Shown: positions 44,690 to 55,969, counted from the stretch's first letter. The stretch is DNA of 64,000 bases from Rubripirellula reticaptiva (GCF_007860175.1 NZ_SJPX01000005.1:310001-374000); one strand, 5' to 3'. The notes: generated by a model not told the origin, from the letters alone. Numbers and translations are program-made.

Positions 44690-45283
44690 TTACTTGCTTG
44701 CGATGATACGAATGGCGGCCGGCAAAGCTTCGCACTCTAAGTCGAACACCTTTGCAGCCAGCGAATCTGGTGTATCGCCTGGTTTGACCGCACACCATCG
44801 CTGCAGAATGATAGGGCCGTTGTCGTAGTGGTTGTCCACATAGTGGACCGTACATCCACTGACCTGGACGCCTCGATTGATCGCCGCTGTGTGAACGCGA
44901 CTGCCGTACATCCCCGGCCCACCGAATGCGGGCAACAACGAGGGATGGATGTTGATCACGCGATTGGTAAAGTCGTCCGGGACCAAGACGTGCTTTAAAA
45001 AGCCCGCCATCACAACGATTTCCGCCCCGCACTTGCGAACAGGATCGAACATCGCCCGACAGTAATCGGCGGAATCGGGATGATCTTTTTTCAAGATCAC
45101 TTCGGTCGGAATACCGGCGTCACGCCCCACGTCGACCCCGCGCACCTTGCCGCTGCTGCTGATCACTAACCGAAGGTCGATTGGCAACGCATGCTGATCA
45201 CGATGCACGATCAAGTTTTCCAGCGTCCGACCGCCACCGCTTAGAAAGACGGCAACGGAAACAGGCTTCGCTTGCTCGCTCAC
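44690..45283 (-). CDS. purN: Phosphoribosylglycinamide formyltransferase (GART)
   Basis: 197 residues from GTG 45283, overlapping the ileS stop by GTGA, so coupled to it. PurN landmarks: [16 protein letters not shown] (phosphate-binding loop), [31 protein letters not shown] with catalytic [22 protein letters not shown] (D of the catalytic triad) and a [11 protein letters not shown] end. It formylates glycinamide ribonucleotide with 10-formyl-tetrahydrofolate in purine synthesis. The phosphate-loop reading [10 protein letters not shown] differs slightly from E. coli (SGNGSNLQAI), which also occurs in planctomycetes. Confidence 0.93.
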   Translation of the reverse strand: MSEQAKPVSVAVFLSGGGRTLENLIVHRDQHALPIDLRLVISSSGKVRGVDVGRDAGIPTEVILKKDHPDSADYCRAMFDPVRKCGAEIVVMAGFLKHVLVPDDFTNRVINIHPSLLPAFGGPGMYGSRVHTAAINRGVQVSGCTVHYVDNHYDNGPIILQRWCAVKPGDTPDSLAAKVFDLECEALPAAIRIIASK

Positions 45284-48200
45284 GCTTTCACCACACGAAC
45301 GTAGACCTTGCCCGATTCAGTATCGACTGGCGTGACGCCTTCAATTTCGCCGATCGACAATTTGTCGGCGAGTGTTTCACCAGCGATTAGTTTGCCGTGC
45401 TCTTCGACTGCGGCGGTCACGTCGGCTTCGTCCGTGACGATACCGACCTCAATCCGATCGGTGTACTCGCAGGCGATTTCCTTGCGTTGACTTTGGATGG
45501 TACGGATCAAGTCCTTTGCCACCCCTTCACGGCGAAGTTCGTCGGTGACTTCCGTATTCAGCACGACCACGCACTGATTTCCCTGGGCAGCCGCCCATCC
45601 ATCGCGAGCCTGCAAGCGAACCTCAATATCGTCGCTATCCAGGCGAACTTCGCCGCCCGGCAATTCGAGCGATACGAAACCGGCCGTCGAAAGCTGATGC
45701 AGAAACTCGTTGCCGTCCGCTTTTGACAAAGCTGCTTTGACAGCCGGAATTTGCTTGCCGACTTTAGGACCGAGTCGCTTGAAGTTTGGCACCACGGTGT
45801 ACTGAACGTACTGGTCGCCTTCGGTCGTGTAGTGGACCTCTTTGACGTTCAATTCTTCGCGAACCAGTTCGTCGTGGTTTTGCAACCAAGCGATCCGTTC
45901 ATCGCTGGTCAGCACGACTTCGACTCGCGACAACGGCAAACGAACTTTCAGCTTTGCTTCGGCACGCGCGGCACGCCCAAGCGACGCGATCTCGCGCAGC
46001 AGAGTCATCGACGCCGACAGATCTTCGTCGATACGATCGGTCATCTCGACCGGATAGTCGCATAAGTGGACGCTCTTGCGAGCATTGTCGCCAAACGGTG
46101 CCGCCAAATTTTGCCACAGCGTTTCAGACAGGAATGGCACGAACGGAGCGACCAATTTGGCCAATTCCAATAGCGTTTCGTACAACGTCCAATACGCGTC
46201 GGCTTTGTCTTGCGAGTTGGCATCCGAAGCCCAGAACCGATCGCGGCTTCGGCGAACGTACCAGTTACTGAGTCCATCGACCAACTCGGTAATCGCCTTG
46301 CACGCGTTGTAGTTATCGAGCGCGTCCATTTTTTCGGTCACCGTTCGGATCGTTTGATTCAGTTCCGACAGAATCCAACGATCGATCTCACTGCGCTGCG
46401 ATGCATCGCGATACGTCGGCGCACTGGCCAGCGATGCTGGCGAAAGTTGATCATCGGCACCGACCGCGGTCGTCGGATCGAATCCGTCGATCTCGGCGTA
46501 GATCGCTAGGAAGCTGAACGTGTTCCAGGTTCGCAACAGGAACTCGGGAATCGAGTCCTTGATTGCCTGTTCCTTGTACTGGATCGCGGTCCAAGGGGTT
46601 TGCTTGCTGAAGAAGAACCAGCGAAGCGCGTCGGCACCGTACTTGTCAAAAATCTCGTTTGGCTCGCGGAAGTTCTTGTCCTTCTTGGACATCTTTTTTC
46701 CGTCTTCGCCAAGCATCAGCCCCAGGACGATACAGTTGCGAAACGGGATCGGGAAATCAACATCGTCCATCGCGGCAATCGAGTTCGCCGGCGTCGGCGA
46801 AACGCCGGATTCCGTTTCGTTGATCGACGCGCCTTCACCGAACAACATCGTGCTGATCGCCAACTGGCTATAAAACCAACCACGCGTCTGGTCGAGTGCT
46901 TCGCTGATGAAGTCAGCCGGGAATTGGTCGCGGAACTGTTCGTCGTTCTGGTGTGGCCATCCCCACTGGGCGAATGGCATCGCACCGCTGTCGTACCAAC
47001 AGTCGATGACTTCGGTGACCCGTTTCATGCGAGCCCCGGCGGCGAACGGCGAATCATAGGTGACCGCATCGATGTACGGTTTGTGAACACGCAGATCGTC
47101 AACCAATTCGGGGTTGTCGGCCTTGGCCGCCAACCAAACGTCATCGCCAGTCATCCCGGGTTTGGCAAGCAGTTCGTCGTAGTTGTCGATCGCTTCGCCA
47201 CGACCGGTTTCTTCGCAGACCCAGATCGGCAGCGGCGTGCCCCAGTAGCGTTCTCGCGACAAGGCCCAGTCGACGTTGGATTCCAAAAAATTTCCGAACC
47301 GACCATCACGAATGTGTTCGGGTTGCCAACCGATCTTTGAATTGTTCTTCAACATCAGTTCGCGAAACTTGGTGGTTCGAACGAACCAACTGCGACGGGG
47401 ATACTGGATCAAAGGGTCCTCGCTAGCGCGCCAGCAGAACGGATACTCGTGCAGATACTGCTCCTGCATCAGCAGCTTTCCAGATTCCTTCAGCAACCGG
47501 ATGATTGGTTTGTCCGCATCCTTGACCCACGTGCCTTTCATCGCCGGAAACTCGTCCGTGAATTTTCCGTCCGGGCCAACCGCACACAACAGTTCGGGAC
47601 CGCTGCCTTCGGTGAACCGTTTCTGTTCGGCGACCAAAACCTCGTGGTCAACTTCGCCGAACGCCGGCGCTTGGTGGACGATGCCCGAACCAGATTCGGT
47701 CGTGACAAATTCAGCCGCGACCACGCGCCAATACAGCGACTCGGTATCGCCGCCCACGGCAAGCTTGCCGATTGGATTGCCGGTCGTTTTGACATAATCG
47801 TCAAAGGGCGGTTGATAACGACGACCGATCAGCGAAGCGCCACTGATTTGTTCGACCGGTTCGAGTTCTCGTTTCAGTTTTCCGGCGATCGTGTCAACCA
47901 ACTTGGTCGCCATCACCAACTCATTGCCGGTTTCCGGGTCACGGACGACACTGTACTGGACGTCGGTCGGATGAACCGCGGCGAACATATTGCTGGGCAG
48001 CGTCCACGGGGTGGTCGTCCAAACCACCAGCGAGCGGTTGGTCGGCTCGCCCGAATCGCTTAGCAGCGGGAACAGAACATAGACGCTGGGGTCGGCGACT
48101 TCGCGGTAGCCCTGTCCGACTTCGCCGGCCGACAGAGCGGTTCCGCCTTGGGCCCACCACCACACGATCTTGTGACCTTGGTACAGCAGTCCTCGGTCGA

Positions 48201-48708
48201 ACAGATTCTTCAGACTCCACCAAACGCTTTCGACATAGCTTTGGTGATAGGTGACGTAGGCTTCGTCCAGATCGACCCAGAAACCCAGTCGCCGAGTCAA
48301 CGTTTGCCACTGTTGCATGTAACGCCAAACACTTTGTTGGCATTTTTGGATGAACGGTTCTTCGCCATAGGCTTCGATGTCTTCTTTGGAATGGACGCCC
48401 ATTTCTTTGCCGACTTCGACTTCAACGGGCAAGCCATGCGTGTCCCAACCGGCTTTACGATTGCAACGGAATCCCTTCATCGTTTTGTAACGAGGAAAAA
48501 CATCCTTGATGCTGCGCGTCAAACAGTGCCCAGGGTGCGGCATGCCATTGGCGGTCGGCGGTCCTTCAAAGAAGACGAACGACGGCCCGTCCGCACGAGC
48601 GGCCAGCGATTGAGCGTAAATGTCATGCTCGTCCCAGAACTTCAGGACGTCTTGCTCGAGCGATGGGAAGTTCGGGCTGCCGGCAGGGGCACGAAGAGGG
48701 CTGGGCAT
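45280..48708 (-). CDS. ileS: Isoleucyl-tRNA synthetase
   Basis: 1,142 residues. Catalytic motifs: HPGH (about residues 58-61, the HIGH motif) in [13 protein letters not shown] and KMSKKDKN (about 672-679, the KMSKS loop). [12 protein letters not shown] and the editing domain follow the first motif; [28 protein letters not shown] and [13 protein letters not shown] are typical class Ia IleRS sequences. The C-terminus lacks the paired-Cys zinc end of the classic bacterial enzyme and the length is near that of the eukaryote-like (type 2) form. Upstream partner of purN; the product charges tRNA-Ile with isoleucine. Confidence 0.95.
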   Translation of the reverse strand: MPSPLRAPAGSPNFPSLEQDVLKFWDEHDIYAQSLAARADGPSFVFFEGPPTANGMPHPGHCLTRSIKDVFPRYKTMKGFRCNRKAGWDTHGLPVEVEVGKEMGVHSKEDIEAYGEEPFIQKCQQSVWRYMQQWQTLTRRLGFWVDLDEAYVTYHQSYVESVWWSLKNLFDRGLLYQGHKIVWWWAQGGTALSAGEVGQGYREVADPSVYVLFPLLSDSGEPTNRSLVVWTTTPWTLPSNMFAAVHPTDVQYSVVRDPETGNELVMATKLVDTIAGKLKRELEPVEQISGASLIGRRYQPPFDDYVKTTGNPIGKLAVGGDTESLYWRVVAAEFVTTESGSGIVHQAPAFGEVDHEVLVAEQKRFTEGSGPELLCAVGPDGKFTDEFPAMKGTWVKDADKPIIRLLKESGKLLMQEQYLHEYPFCWRASEDPLIQYPRRSWFVRTTKFRELMLKNNSKIGWQPEHIRDGRFGNFLESNVDWALSRERYWGTPLPIWVCEETGRGEAIDNYDELLAKPGMTGDDVWLAAKADNPELVDDLRVHKPYIDAVTYDSPFAAGARMKRVTEVIDCWYDSGAMPFAQWGWPHQNDEQFRDQFPADFISEALDQTRGWFYSQLAISTMLFGEGASINETESGVSPTPANSIAAMDDVDFPIPFRNCIVLGLMLGEDGKKMSKKDKNFREPNEIFDKYGADALRWFFFSKQTPWTAIQYKEQAIKDSIPEFLLRTWNTFSFLAIYAEIDGFDPTTAVGADDQLSPASLASAPTYRDASQRSEIDRWILSELNQTIRTVTEKMDALDNYNACKAITELVDGLSNWYVRRSRDRFWASDANSQDKADAYWTLYETLLELAKLVAPFVPFLSETLWQNLAAPFGDNARKSVHLCDYPVEMTDRIDEDLSASMTLLREIASLGRAARAEAKLKVRLPLSRVEVVLTSDERIAWLQNHDELVREELNVKEVHYTTEGDQYVQYTVVPNFKRLGPKVGKQIPAVKAALSKADGNEFLHQLSTAGFVSLELPGGEVRLDSDDIEVRLQARDGWAAAQGNQCVVVLNTEVTDELRREGVAKDLIRTIQSQRKEIACEYTDRIEVGIVTDEADVTAAVEEHGKLIAGETLADKLSIGEIEGVTPVDTESGKVYVRVVKA

Positions 48709-48856
48709 GAGTGGCTAAGAAATGGGTGATCGGGACGTGGAATTGCTAATATTTGATGAAGAACGACGCTAGGCCTGTGTCAGGATCTGGGCCTAGCGAC
48801 CATGATTGTACGGTCAAAAGTCGGCAGCGCCCGCCCCTGCTTGAATCAACTTGCCC

Positions 48857-50206
48857 ATGCTTGCTCCGTCATCCAAAACACCGCTGCCGGTCGATCTTTT
48901 TGACGCTTCGGCGTCGGCAAGACGCAAGGTGGCGGTCGGGACGATCGTCATCGCGGTAGCCGTTGCCGCAATCACGGGATCAGTCTGGGGCACCGTCGCT
49001 GCAGTCGCCTTGACCGTCATCGGCGTCGGTTACTCGGTACAGCGGTCTCTGGTCGCTCACGAAAATCAAGTTCAAAGCACGCTGCATCGCTACCGCCAGG
49101 AAGCCAACCATGCCCAAGATTGCTTGGCCAGGCTTCAGCAGGATGCCGAGCAGACGACGTCGGCGATGCAAATGATGCGAGAAGGGGTGATCCTGCTGTC
49201 GCATGACGGCCGAATTTTGTTGATCAACCCATCGGCATCCGATTTGTTGGCGGTCGCATGTGAATCCAAGGTCAAAGGTCGGTTGCTTAGCGAAATCGTG
49301 CGGATCCCCGAATTGGCAAAAGGAATCGCCGTCGCCGGTGCAAGCGATGCATCGCAAGAGCTGCTGCTAGAGATTGCTGTTCATGACTTGCTTCGCCCGG
49401 TCAAGGTTCACATCGCTCCGATCGCTTCGCAATCCGAGACTCGGTTGCTGGTGACCCTGCGAGACGAAACCGAAACGAACCAAGTCGACAAATCGCGGCG
49501 TGAATTTGTCGCCAACATTTCTCACGAACTGAAAACGCCCCTGGCCGCAATCAAGGGGTACGCCGAAACGGTCGAGTTGGCGATCAAGGATGACCCGACC
49601 GCGGCAATGCACTTCATGAGCCAGATCCAAGTTCAGTGCTTGCGTTTGGAACGGCTGATTGCCGACATGATGCAGCTGGCCCGAGCCCAAGCGGGGCGAG
49701 CTCACCTGAAAATCCAAACCGTTGAACTTGCCGAAGTGATGGCTGAGTCGATGCGTTCAAACGAACCCGTCGCCGAAGCGAAACATATTGATTTGCAGTA
49801 TGAAGCTACCGAAGTGGCGGATGTGCTGAGCGACCGTGAAGCGACTCTGACGATTGCCAACAACCTGATCGGAAACGCGATCCGCTACACCCCCAACGGC
49901 GGTAACGTTCACGTCAGCCTCCGTGACGCGGGCCGCATGGTCGCGATCGTGGTCCAGGATGACGGCGTCGGAATCTCGGCGGGCGAACAGAAACGAATTT
50001 TTGAACGCTTCTATCGAGTGCAAAATTCCCGCACGTCGCGCGACGATGGCACTACAGCGATGACTGAAGGCACCGGCATCGGGCTTTCGATCGTCAAGAA
50101 TCTGACCAACGCACTTGGCGGCGAAGTTCGACTGACCAGCCATCCGGGTAAAGGCGCACGCTTCGAAGTGCTGCTGCCCAAGTCGAACAGCGATCCGTCG
50201 AATTGA
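48857..50206 (+). CDS. PhoR-like sensor histidine kinase
   Basis: 449 residues from ATG 48857 (a TTG at 48851 gives two more). Two membrane helices at the N-terminus (about residues 25-60: VAVGTIVIAVAVAAITGSVW, VAAVALTVIGVGY), a coiled stretch, a PAS-like sensor (MREGVILLSHDGRILLINPSA), then HisKA with phospho-acceptor H223 in FVANISHELKTPLAAIKGYAE, and an ATPase domain (NNLIGNAIRYTPNGG, VQDDGVGIS, TGIGLSIVKNLTNALGG). Layout and the HELKTP motif match the PhoR type. Probably works with the regulator 325 bases downstream. Confidence 0.93.
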   Translation: MLAPSSKTPLPVDLFDASASARRKVAVGTIVIAVAVAAITGSVWGTVAAVALTVIGVGYSVQRSLVAHENQVQSTLHRYRQEANHAQDCLARLQQDAEQTTSAMQMMREGVILLSHDGRILLINPSASDLLAVACESKVKGRLLSEIVRIPELAKGIAVAGASDASQELLLEIAVHDLLRPVKVHIAPIASQSETRLLVTLRDETETNQVDKSRREFVANISHELKTPLAAIKGYAETVELAIKDDPTAAMHFMSQIQVQCLRLERLIADMMQLARAQAGRAHLKIQTVELAEVMAESMRSNEPVAEAKHIDLQYEATEVADVLSDREATLTIANNLIGNAIRYTPNGGNVHVSLRDAGRMVAIVVQDDGVGISAGEQKRIFERFYRVQNSRTSRDDGTTAMTEGTGIGLSIVKNLTNALGGEVRLTSHPGKGARFEVLLPKSNSDPSN

Positions 50207-50531
50207 ACACTAAAACCTAGCAGCCCTGGCCAGCGTCCCTGGGTGGTGGTACCACACTGCACGTTCGTGCATCCGAACAACCATGGATAGCCCCCGAATG
50301 GCAAATATGAAGGCTGGCACACGAACAATTCACGAAACCTTCACTGAAATACAGCCCTCGGTGAGGGTGCGGGAAATTGATTCTTCGTTCACCATGTGAC
50401 CTTCCGGCAGAAGAAAGATTTACAGTTCCTTTCTCATCGCTCGAGGCTCGCAAATGGAAACCGGCACCACCTTCCCGATGCCCTTCTCGCCCGCTCACAA
50501 AGCCAGCGTGATAGACCAAGCTGAAAACACC
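50207..50531. other. Gap between kinase and regulator genes
   Basis: 325 bases on the same strand. It includes an in-frame ATG at 50454 that would add 26 residues to the regulator (GAGG eight bases before it). No hairpin convincingly ends the kinase transcript. Its length suggests the regulator may have its own promoter. Confidence 0.4.
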
Positions 50532-51218
50532 ATGTCGAAAACCAAAGTACTGATCGTCGAAGACTACCGGCCACTAGCCGAGACGTTGGAATACCAACTG
50601 CAACGAGCCGGCTACGAGGTTTCGCGAGCAGCCGACGGTCGCGAAGCGATCAAGCAGGCCAAGCTGCAACTGCCCGACGTTATCTTTTTGGATGTCGATC
50701 TTCCCATTCTCAGCGGCGTCGATGTTTGCAAGCAACTTCGAGCTGATCCGACGACCAAGGACACGCTGATCTTGATGCTAAGTGCGCTGGGCGAAGAGTC
50801 CGATCAAGTCGTCGGGTTTGCCGTCGGTGCCGATGACTATGTCGTCAAACCTGTTGAAAGCTACAAAGTGTTGTTGCAGCGTTTGAAGGCTCTGCTGCGT
50901 CGACGTGAACCAGCGTTCGAAGAAAGCGACCAAGTCGAACATCACGGCGTCATGATCGACCGACGACGGTTCGTGGCCAGCATCGACGGAACCCAACTGA
51001 AGCTAACCAAGAGCGAGTTTCAGTTACTTGAAACTTTGATTCGCCAGCCTGGACGAGCCTTCGGACGAATCGAGTTGGTCGACGCCGCACTTGGCGAAGA
51101 CACGATGGTTCTTGAGCGAACGATCGACGTTCACGTCCGCGCCCTTCGCAAGAAGATGGGCGACGCAGCCGATTTCATCGAGACGGTCCGCGGCATCGGC
51201 TATCGATTCCGCGAGTAA
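50532..51218 (+). CDS. PhoB/OmpR-family response regulator
   Basis: 228 residues from the ATG at 50532; the upstream ATG at 50454 is an alternative. The receiver begins KVLIVEDYRPLAETLEY, has the phospho-acceptor D54 in VIFLDVDLPILSGVDV, and K in YVVKPV at the usual C-terminal position. The winged-helix output contains LTKSEFQLLETLIRQPGRAF and RTIDVHVRALRKKMGD with RGIGYRFRE at the end. It is the probable partner of the kinase at 48857. The target genes are not indicated by the sequence. Confidence 0.93.
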   Translation: MSKTKVLIVEDYRPLAETLEYQLQRAGYEVSRAADGREAIKQAKLQLPDVIFLDVDLPILSGVDVCKQLRADPTTKDTLILMLSALGEESDQVVGFAVGADDYVVKPVESYKVLLQRLKALLRRREPAFEESDQVEHHGVMIDRRRFVASIDGTQLKLTKSEFQLLETLIRQPGRAFGRIELVDAALGEDTMVLERTIDVHVRALRKKMGDAADFIETVRGIGYRFRE

Positions 51219-51243
51219 AGGTTGGCCGTGGACGCCATGAACG

Positions 51244-52662
51244 CTAGCTGTTAACGCCGTTTCCAACTTCGATCGCCATCGATCGGCTGGGGTGAATCAC
51301 GGGAACCATCTTCGTTCCCGGGACTTCAACCAAGACACCCTTCTGTCGCACCGTTACAGCGATGCCACCTAGGAAGAACAGGAACATGTGGACCATCGGG
51401 ATGATCAACACGTCCTGGAACATGCCGTTAGCGAAGTAGGCGATCATCGTCCCCAACAGAATCAGTCCAACAAACCGAGCTTCGGGTTTCTTGGCTGGCT
51501 CGCGAACCAGTCTCCATCCGGTACCGATCAAGCAAACGATCCAGCCGCCAAACAGCGACAGTCCCACCAGACCGGTGTCCACCAACACTGACAAAAAAAC
51601 GTTGTGTTGGTTGTACGGCCGCGCTATCTCAAGCGGCAACTCATAACTGCGGTCGCTGTGGTAAGGCGCGTTGTGACAGTAGTATCGTCCGAATCCGTGG
51701 CCAACGATCGGCTTGTCTTTGAACATTTCATAAGCGACCACGGCCAGCAACGGTCGCAAGGCCATCGACTTCTGTGCGTCCGCAGCCGACAAGTTCTTGT
51801 CGCGTTTCATCTGCACGAGTTGATCTTTAAGCCCCATCACAGACGCACCGCCAAGCAACAGAACTCCCATCAAGCCCAGCACGCGGACCCAGCGTGGCGA
51901 GTAGACCAAGGCCACCAATCCAACCGCGCCAATCCCGCCCATCCAGGCACTTCGAGTCAGCGTCGCATAGACGCCCATCAACAACACGCCAACGATCGCC
52001 GCATAAACCAACTTGGCTCGGCGTGGTGCATAGACGAAGCCAATGCTAGCCGCCGCCACCCCAACGCTAATCACAAAGCCGTTGCCCGACGGGTTCAACA
52101 GTGGCCCGCGACCGCGACCAAAGAACTCCCAAACCTCGCCGTCGACGATGTAATGCGGAAAGACAAATGCGTGATGACTGGTCACTTCCAGCACGGCGGT
52201 GATGGCGAGGTACAGACCCAGCCCAATTCCGCCCATCGTCAACAATCGAACGTCTTGCTGCCGAATCTCGACCAAGCGTGCGATCGCGTACATACCGGCT
52301 GGCATCGCGATATAGAACAACCAACGTGCCGTTGGCGAACTGCCATCCGGTACCACTCCGCTGCCGATCGTACGCACGAAAAACCATCCCACGATACCGA
52401 CGACCATCCAGTCGATTCGCGTCAGCTTAGGGAAATCTAACGCGCCGGTGCGCCAACCGATCGCCGCCACACCAAACATCGCTCCCCAAAGCACGCGATC
52501 CAAACTGATTTGGATCGGACCATTGATGGCGAAAAATGCGGGGCCAAACACCGTGCCAACGCCCAGCACCAGCATGGCGATGATGACCAGACGTGCCGAC
52601 TGCAGGACTGGAACCAACCAAACCAATGAGGCGACGCAGAACATCGCAATCAGGAATTCCAT
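51244..52662 (-). CDS. O-antigen ligase-like (Wzy_C) membrane protein
   Basis: 472 residues from ATG 52662, chosen because the family sequence starts with a first helix there (MEFLIAMFCVASLVWLVP); an upstream frame reads through the neighbouring gene. About ten membrane helices. The Wzy_C landmark is QHNVFLSVLVDTGLVGLSLFGGW, and GHGFGRYYCHNAPYHSDRS is the preceding external loop. It should polymerise or ligate polysaccharide units at the periplasmic face. Thirteen bases behind the acyltransferase, so probably one operon. Confidence 0.85.
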   Translation of the reverse strand: MEFLIAMFCVASLVWLVPVLQSARLVIIAMLVLGVGTVFGPAFFAINGPIQISLDRVLWGAMFGVAAIGWRTGALDFPKLTRIDWMVVGIVGWFFVRTIGSGVVPDGSSPTARWLFYIAMPAGMYAIARLVEIRQQDVRLLTMGGIGLGLYLAITAVLEVTSHHAFVFPHYIVDGEVWEFFGRGRGPLLNPSGNGFVISVGVAAASIGFVYAPRRAKLVYAAIVGVLLMGVYATLTRSAWMGGIGAVGLVALVYSPRWVRVLGLMGVLLLGGASVMGLKDQLVQMKRDKNLSAADAQKSMALRPLLAVVAYEMFKDKPIVGHGFGRYYCHNAPYHSDRSYELPLEIARPYNQHNVFLSVLVDTGLVGLSLFGGWIVCLIGTGWRLVREPAKKPEARFVGLILLGTMIAYFANGMFQDVLIIPMVHMFLFFLGGIAVTVRQKGVLVEVPGTKMVPVIHPSRSMAIEVGNGVNS

Positions 52663-52675
52663 GACTTTGATCCGT

Positions 52676-53824
52676 TTACGAAGCCGACGGTTGAGTCGGA
52701 GGCAGTGAAGAAGAAGAAGAAGAAGAAGAAATCGGCGACCTCTTACGCTGACTCGAAGGCGCGCGACCACCAGTCAGCAGAGCCAACGCGCGAGGTGCAA
52801 ATCGATTCAGGACGACAACCGCCCAATAGCATCCAATCAAAACGATCGGTGTCAAAATCCAGCATGAATAGTCGTGGTCGATCAAACGATCGCTAATTCG
52901 ATGGGCGACTGCTCGCAGCGGGAACTCATGCACCAAGTAAACGAAAAATGATCCGCCCGACAATCGAATGATCCAGGGCCGACGCAACCGCCAAGCGGTC
53001 GCAAACAAAGTCACGACGCCAACCAAAATCGACGCCTGATGCAGCAGCAGGTCAATCAAGTTGTGATCGTCGGCATACCAAATATCAAAATCGGCTCGAA
53101 CACCCATCCGGGCCGCAACCAAACTGGCCCACAACAGCCATCCGGTCGCGACCAATCTGCCCGACGATTGGCCGACGCCTTCGATCAAGTGAAAGTTTGA
53201 AACAGCGACGCACCCGAGCGTAAAGAACAATAGCGTTTCCATTTGCAACAATCGCCAACCAGCAACCATAGGAAACACCTGCGCATCGAATACCCAAGTG
53301 ATCATGATCGCACCAACGAAAACGTCTCGGCAAAGGCGACGCTGACAACACCAGCGAATGATCGGCGCGATTGTCACCAACACCATCAAGTCACGCAGGA
53401 ACCACAGTTGTTCGGCAGGCGGTCGCAGCAACCACATCCGAACGAATTCGGCGGCCGTCATGTCGATCGGCTTACCTTCGACGCGGCGAACCAACAACCA
53501 AAACACCATTGCCAACGATGCGACGATGAAGAACGGAATCACTACGGTACGAATTCGTGAAGCAAATTTGGTTCGATAACTTAAAAAAGTTCCGTCGTCG
53601 CTGCGAAAATAAAACAGCCCGGCGGCGAAAGCAAAGACAGGAACGGCTACTCGTGCGATTCCGCCGAACCAAAATTCTTGGGCCACCTGGTTCCAAGTCG
53701 CCACCGCAACGCTGGGCTGATCGGGAATGTCCGACTTGTAGTGGATGCCAACAACCAAGATCGTCGCCAACAAAGTGACGACCGAGAATGTCTGCTTAGC
53801 TTCGATAGACAGGTCTTTGTCCAC
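52676..53824 (-). CDS. Acyltransferase-3 family membrane protein
   Basis: 382 residues from GTG 53824; no ATG fits. Around ten membrane helices. FAAGLFYFRSDD, IPFFIVASLAMVFWLL, WFLRDLMVLVTIAPII and VYLVHEFPLR are typical of family 3 acyltransferases that put O-acyl groups on polysaccharide. The C-terminus is a low-complexity tail with eight Ser in a row encoded by a trinucleotide run (52707-52730). Followed by the O-antigen ligase-like gene, so a polysaccharide-modification role is likely. Confidence 0.85.
   Translation of the reverse strand: MDKDLSIEAKQTFSVVTLLATILVVGIHYKSDIPDQPSVAVATWNQVAQEFWFGGIARVAVPVFAFAAGLFYFRSDDGTFLSYRTKFASRIRTVVIPFFIVASLAMVFWLLVRRVEGKPIDMTAAEFVRMWLLRPPAEQLWFLRDLMVLVTIAPIIRWCCQRRLCRDVFVGAIMITWVFDAQVFPMVAGWRLLQMETLLFFTLGCVAVSNFHLIEGVGQSSGRLVATGWLLWASLVAARMGVRADFDIWYADDHNLIDLLLHQASILVGVVTLFATAWRLRRPWIIRLSGGSFFVYLVHEFPLRAVAHRISDRLIDHDYSCWILTPIVLIGCYWAVVVLNRFAPRALALLTGGRAPSSQRKRSPISSSSSSSSLPPTQPSAS
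52707..52730. repeat. Trinucleotide microsatellite (GAA)8
   Basis: Eight perfect GAA units on the plus strand, read as Ser codons on the minus strand near the C-terminus of the acyltransferase. In-frame slippage would change only the Ser count. Confidence 0.85.
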
Positions 53825-54103
53825 CAGCGAAAATCCAGTTCAACAATACGAATGATGACGAATGAAGCGACTGCAACGATAATTCGACGCAAAAACCCCA
53901 CAATCAATGAAACATGATCACCGACTATCAGAAACCTAGGTCACGCAAACGCCCAGCGCACGACTGAATGCGACCTCGGAAACGACTAATTCACGTCAGC
54001 TTGGACAGTGATTCAGTCGGTGATGTTGCCTTTGCAGTGACTTCGGTATCCTGGGAGATCGACAAGACGCCCGCGAGATCACTTCATACTGCCAGGATCA
54101 CTG

Positions 54104-55741
54104 ATGACCGCATCGCCAACCCCAAGTTTGACGTCAAGCCCCGAGTGGAAATCGCTTCAGAAGCACTTCGACGCGATCAAGAACGTTCACTTGCGTCAGA
54201 TGTTTGCCGACGATCCCCAACGCGGACGCACCATGACCGTCGAAGGATCCGGTCTGTACCTGGATTATTCCAAAAACCGCGTTACCGCCGAAACCATCAG
54301 CTTGTTGATCAGGCTAGCGGAATCGGTTGACTTGCAAGACCGCATCGAAGCGATGTTCACTGGCGAAAAGATCAACCTGACTGAAGGTCGCGCAGTCCTA
54401 CACACCGCACTGCGAGCCCCGGCCGGATCGACCGTCATGGTGGACGGCGTCAACGTGGTTCCGGAAGTCCACGCAGTGCTTGATAAGATGTCGGCGTTCT
54501 GCGACCGAGTTCGCAGCGGCGACTGGAAAGGCCACACCGGCAAACGCATCCGTAACATTGTCAATGTTGGCATCGGCGGATCGGATCTAGGACCAGTGAT
54601 GGCGTACGAGTCGCTACGGCACTTCACCCAGCGCGACATGACCTTCCGTTTCGTCAGCAACGTCGACGCAACCGACTTTGCCGAAGCCACCGTCGATTTG
54701 GATCCTGCCGAAACGTTATTCATCATCGCGTCAAAAACGTTCACGACGATCGAAACGATGACCAATGCCGACACCGCGCGAACATGGTTGATCGAAGGAA
54801 TGGGCGGCGACAAGTCAGCCATTCCGAAGCACTTTGTGGCGTTATCGACCAACGCAGAAAAGGTCTCTGCGTTCGGCATTGATACCGCGAACATGTTCGA
54901 GTTCTGGGACTGGGTCGGCGGACGCTATTCGATGGAATCGGCGATCGGACTGTCCACAATGTTGGCGATTGGGCCGCAAGCATATCGCGAAATGCTCGGC
55001 GGCTTTCACGAAATGGACGTCCACTTTCGAACCACGTCGCTGGACAAGAACCTGCCGGTTCTGATGGGCATGCTGTCGGTTTGGTATTCGAATTTCTTTG
55101 AGTGTGAAACGACTGCGGTGCTGCCTTATGAACAGTACCTGAAACGCTTTCCCGCGTATCTGCAACAGTTGACGATGGAAAGCAACGGCAAGTTCGTCAC
55201 GACGGACGGCGGCGAAGTCGATTACGAAACCGGCATGATCTACTGGGGCGAACCGGGAACGAACGGGCAACACTCGTTCTATCAATTGATCCACCAAGGC
55301 ACGCGACTGATTCCTTGTGACTTCATCGCGTTTGGCAAGTCGCTGAACCCAATCGGGCCGCACCAAGACATCCTGATCGCAAACGTGCTGGCGCAAAGCG
55401 AAGCACTGGCGTTTGGTAAAACGGCCGATGAAGTACGTGCCGAAGGAACCGAAGAGTGGTTGGTGCCGCACCGAACATTCAAGGGCAACCGTCCGTCGAA
55501 CACGATCCTGGCCGACGCAATGTCGCCGCGAATGCTCGGCCGCTTGGTTGCTCTGTACGAGCACAACGTGTTCGTGCAAAGCGTCGTCTGGAATATCGAC
55601 GCGTTTGACCAGTGGGGCGTCGAACTTGGCAAGGTTTTGGCCAAAAACATCATTCCAGAACTCAGCACATCGGCATCCGCCGAACTGAACCACGATTCAT
55701 CGACGAACGAACTGATTCGGCGATACCGTTCGATGAAGTAA
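54104..55741 (+). CDS. pgi: Glucose-6-phosphate isomerase
   Basis: 545 residues, the usual length. Signature parts: [58 protein letters not shown] (family signature 1), [30 protein letters not shown] and [11 protein letters not shown] (signature 2). It interconverts glucose-6-phosphate and fructose-6-phosphate in the cytoplasm. ATG at 54104 with AGGA upstream. Monocistronic-looking, on the plus strand between the polysaccharide genes and a minus-strand gene. Confidence 0.96.
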   Translation: MTASPTPSLTSSPEWKSLQKHFDAIKNVHLRQMFADDPQRGRTMTVEGSGLYLDYSKNRVTAETISLLIRLAESVDLQDRIEAMFTGEKINLTEGRAVLHTALRAPAGSTVMVDGVNVVPEVHAVLDKMSAFCDRVRSGDWKGHTGKRIRNIVNVGIGGSDLGPVMAYESLRHFTQRDMTFRFVSNVDATDFAEATVDLDPAETLFIIASKTFTTIETMTNADTARTWLIEGMGGDKSAIPKHFVALSTNAEKVSAFGIDTANMFEFWDWVGGRYSMESAIGLSTMLAIGPQAYREMLGGFHEMDVHFRTTSLDKNLPVLMGMLSVWYSNFFECETTAVLPYEQYLKRFPAYLQQLTMESNGKFVTTDGGEVDYETGMIYWGEPGTNGQHSFYQLIHQGTRLIPCDFIAFGKSLNPIGPHQDILIANVLAQSEALAFGKTADEVRAEGTEEWLVPHRTFKGNRPSNTILADAMSPRMLGRLVALYEHNVFVQSVVWNIDAFDQWGVELGKVLAKNIIPELSTSASAELNHDSSTNELIRRYRSMK

Positions 55742-55775
55742 GGATTGGAGAGCGCACGAAAAGCAGGTTCGGGAT

Positions 55776-55821
55776 ATCACTCTCCCCCATGGGAGAGTCG
55801 GACGCGGAGCGGGAGGGTGAT
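55776..55821. repeat. Intergenic palindromic unit (REP-like)
   Basis: ACTCTCCC-CCAT-GGGAGAGT is a perfect hairpin (55779-55798), and the outer ATCACTCTCCC (55776-55786) also pairs with GGGAGGGTGAT (55811-55821, one mismatch). It lies in the gap between pgi and the next convergent gene and resembles short dispersed elements of Rhodopirellula-like genomes. Confidence 0.5.
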
Positions 55822-55969
55822 TTTGAGATGGACAGTGCCGGAGTGATTCCCAAAAAAGTCCCTAAGCAAAATGAAGCAAGGCCGGGGGCAGAAGCACCTT
55901 CGATTCGAAGCTGCGTCCGCCACCGGCCTTGGTTGCATTTACATTGCCAGGACTTGGCGACCTGTTTGA

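Noticed and set aside
46600-47340. 246-residue plus-strand frame inside ileS
   Set aside because: Shadow of ileS; synthetase motifs on the other strand are unambiguous.
51604-52440. 278-residue plus-strand frame
   Set aside because: Antisense to the O-antigen ligase-like gene; His/Gln/Arg-rich noise.
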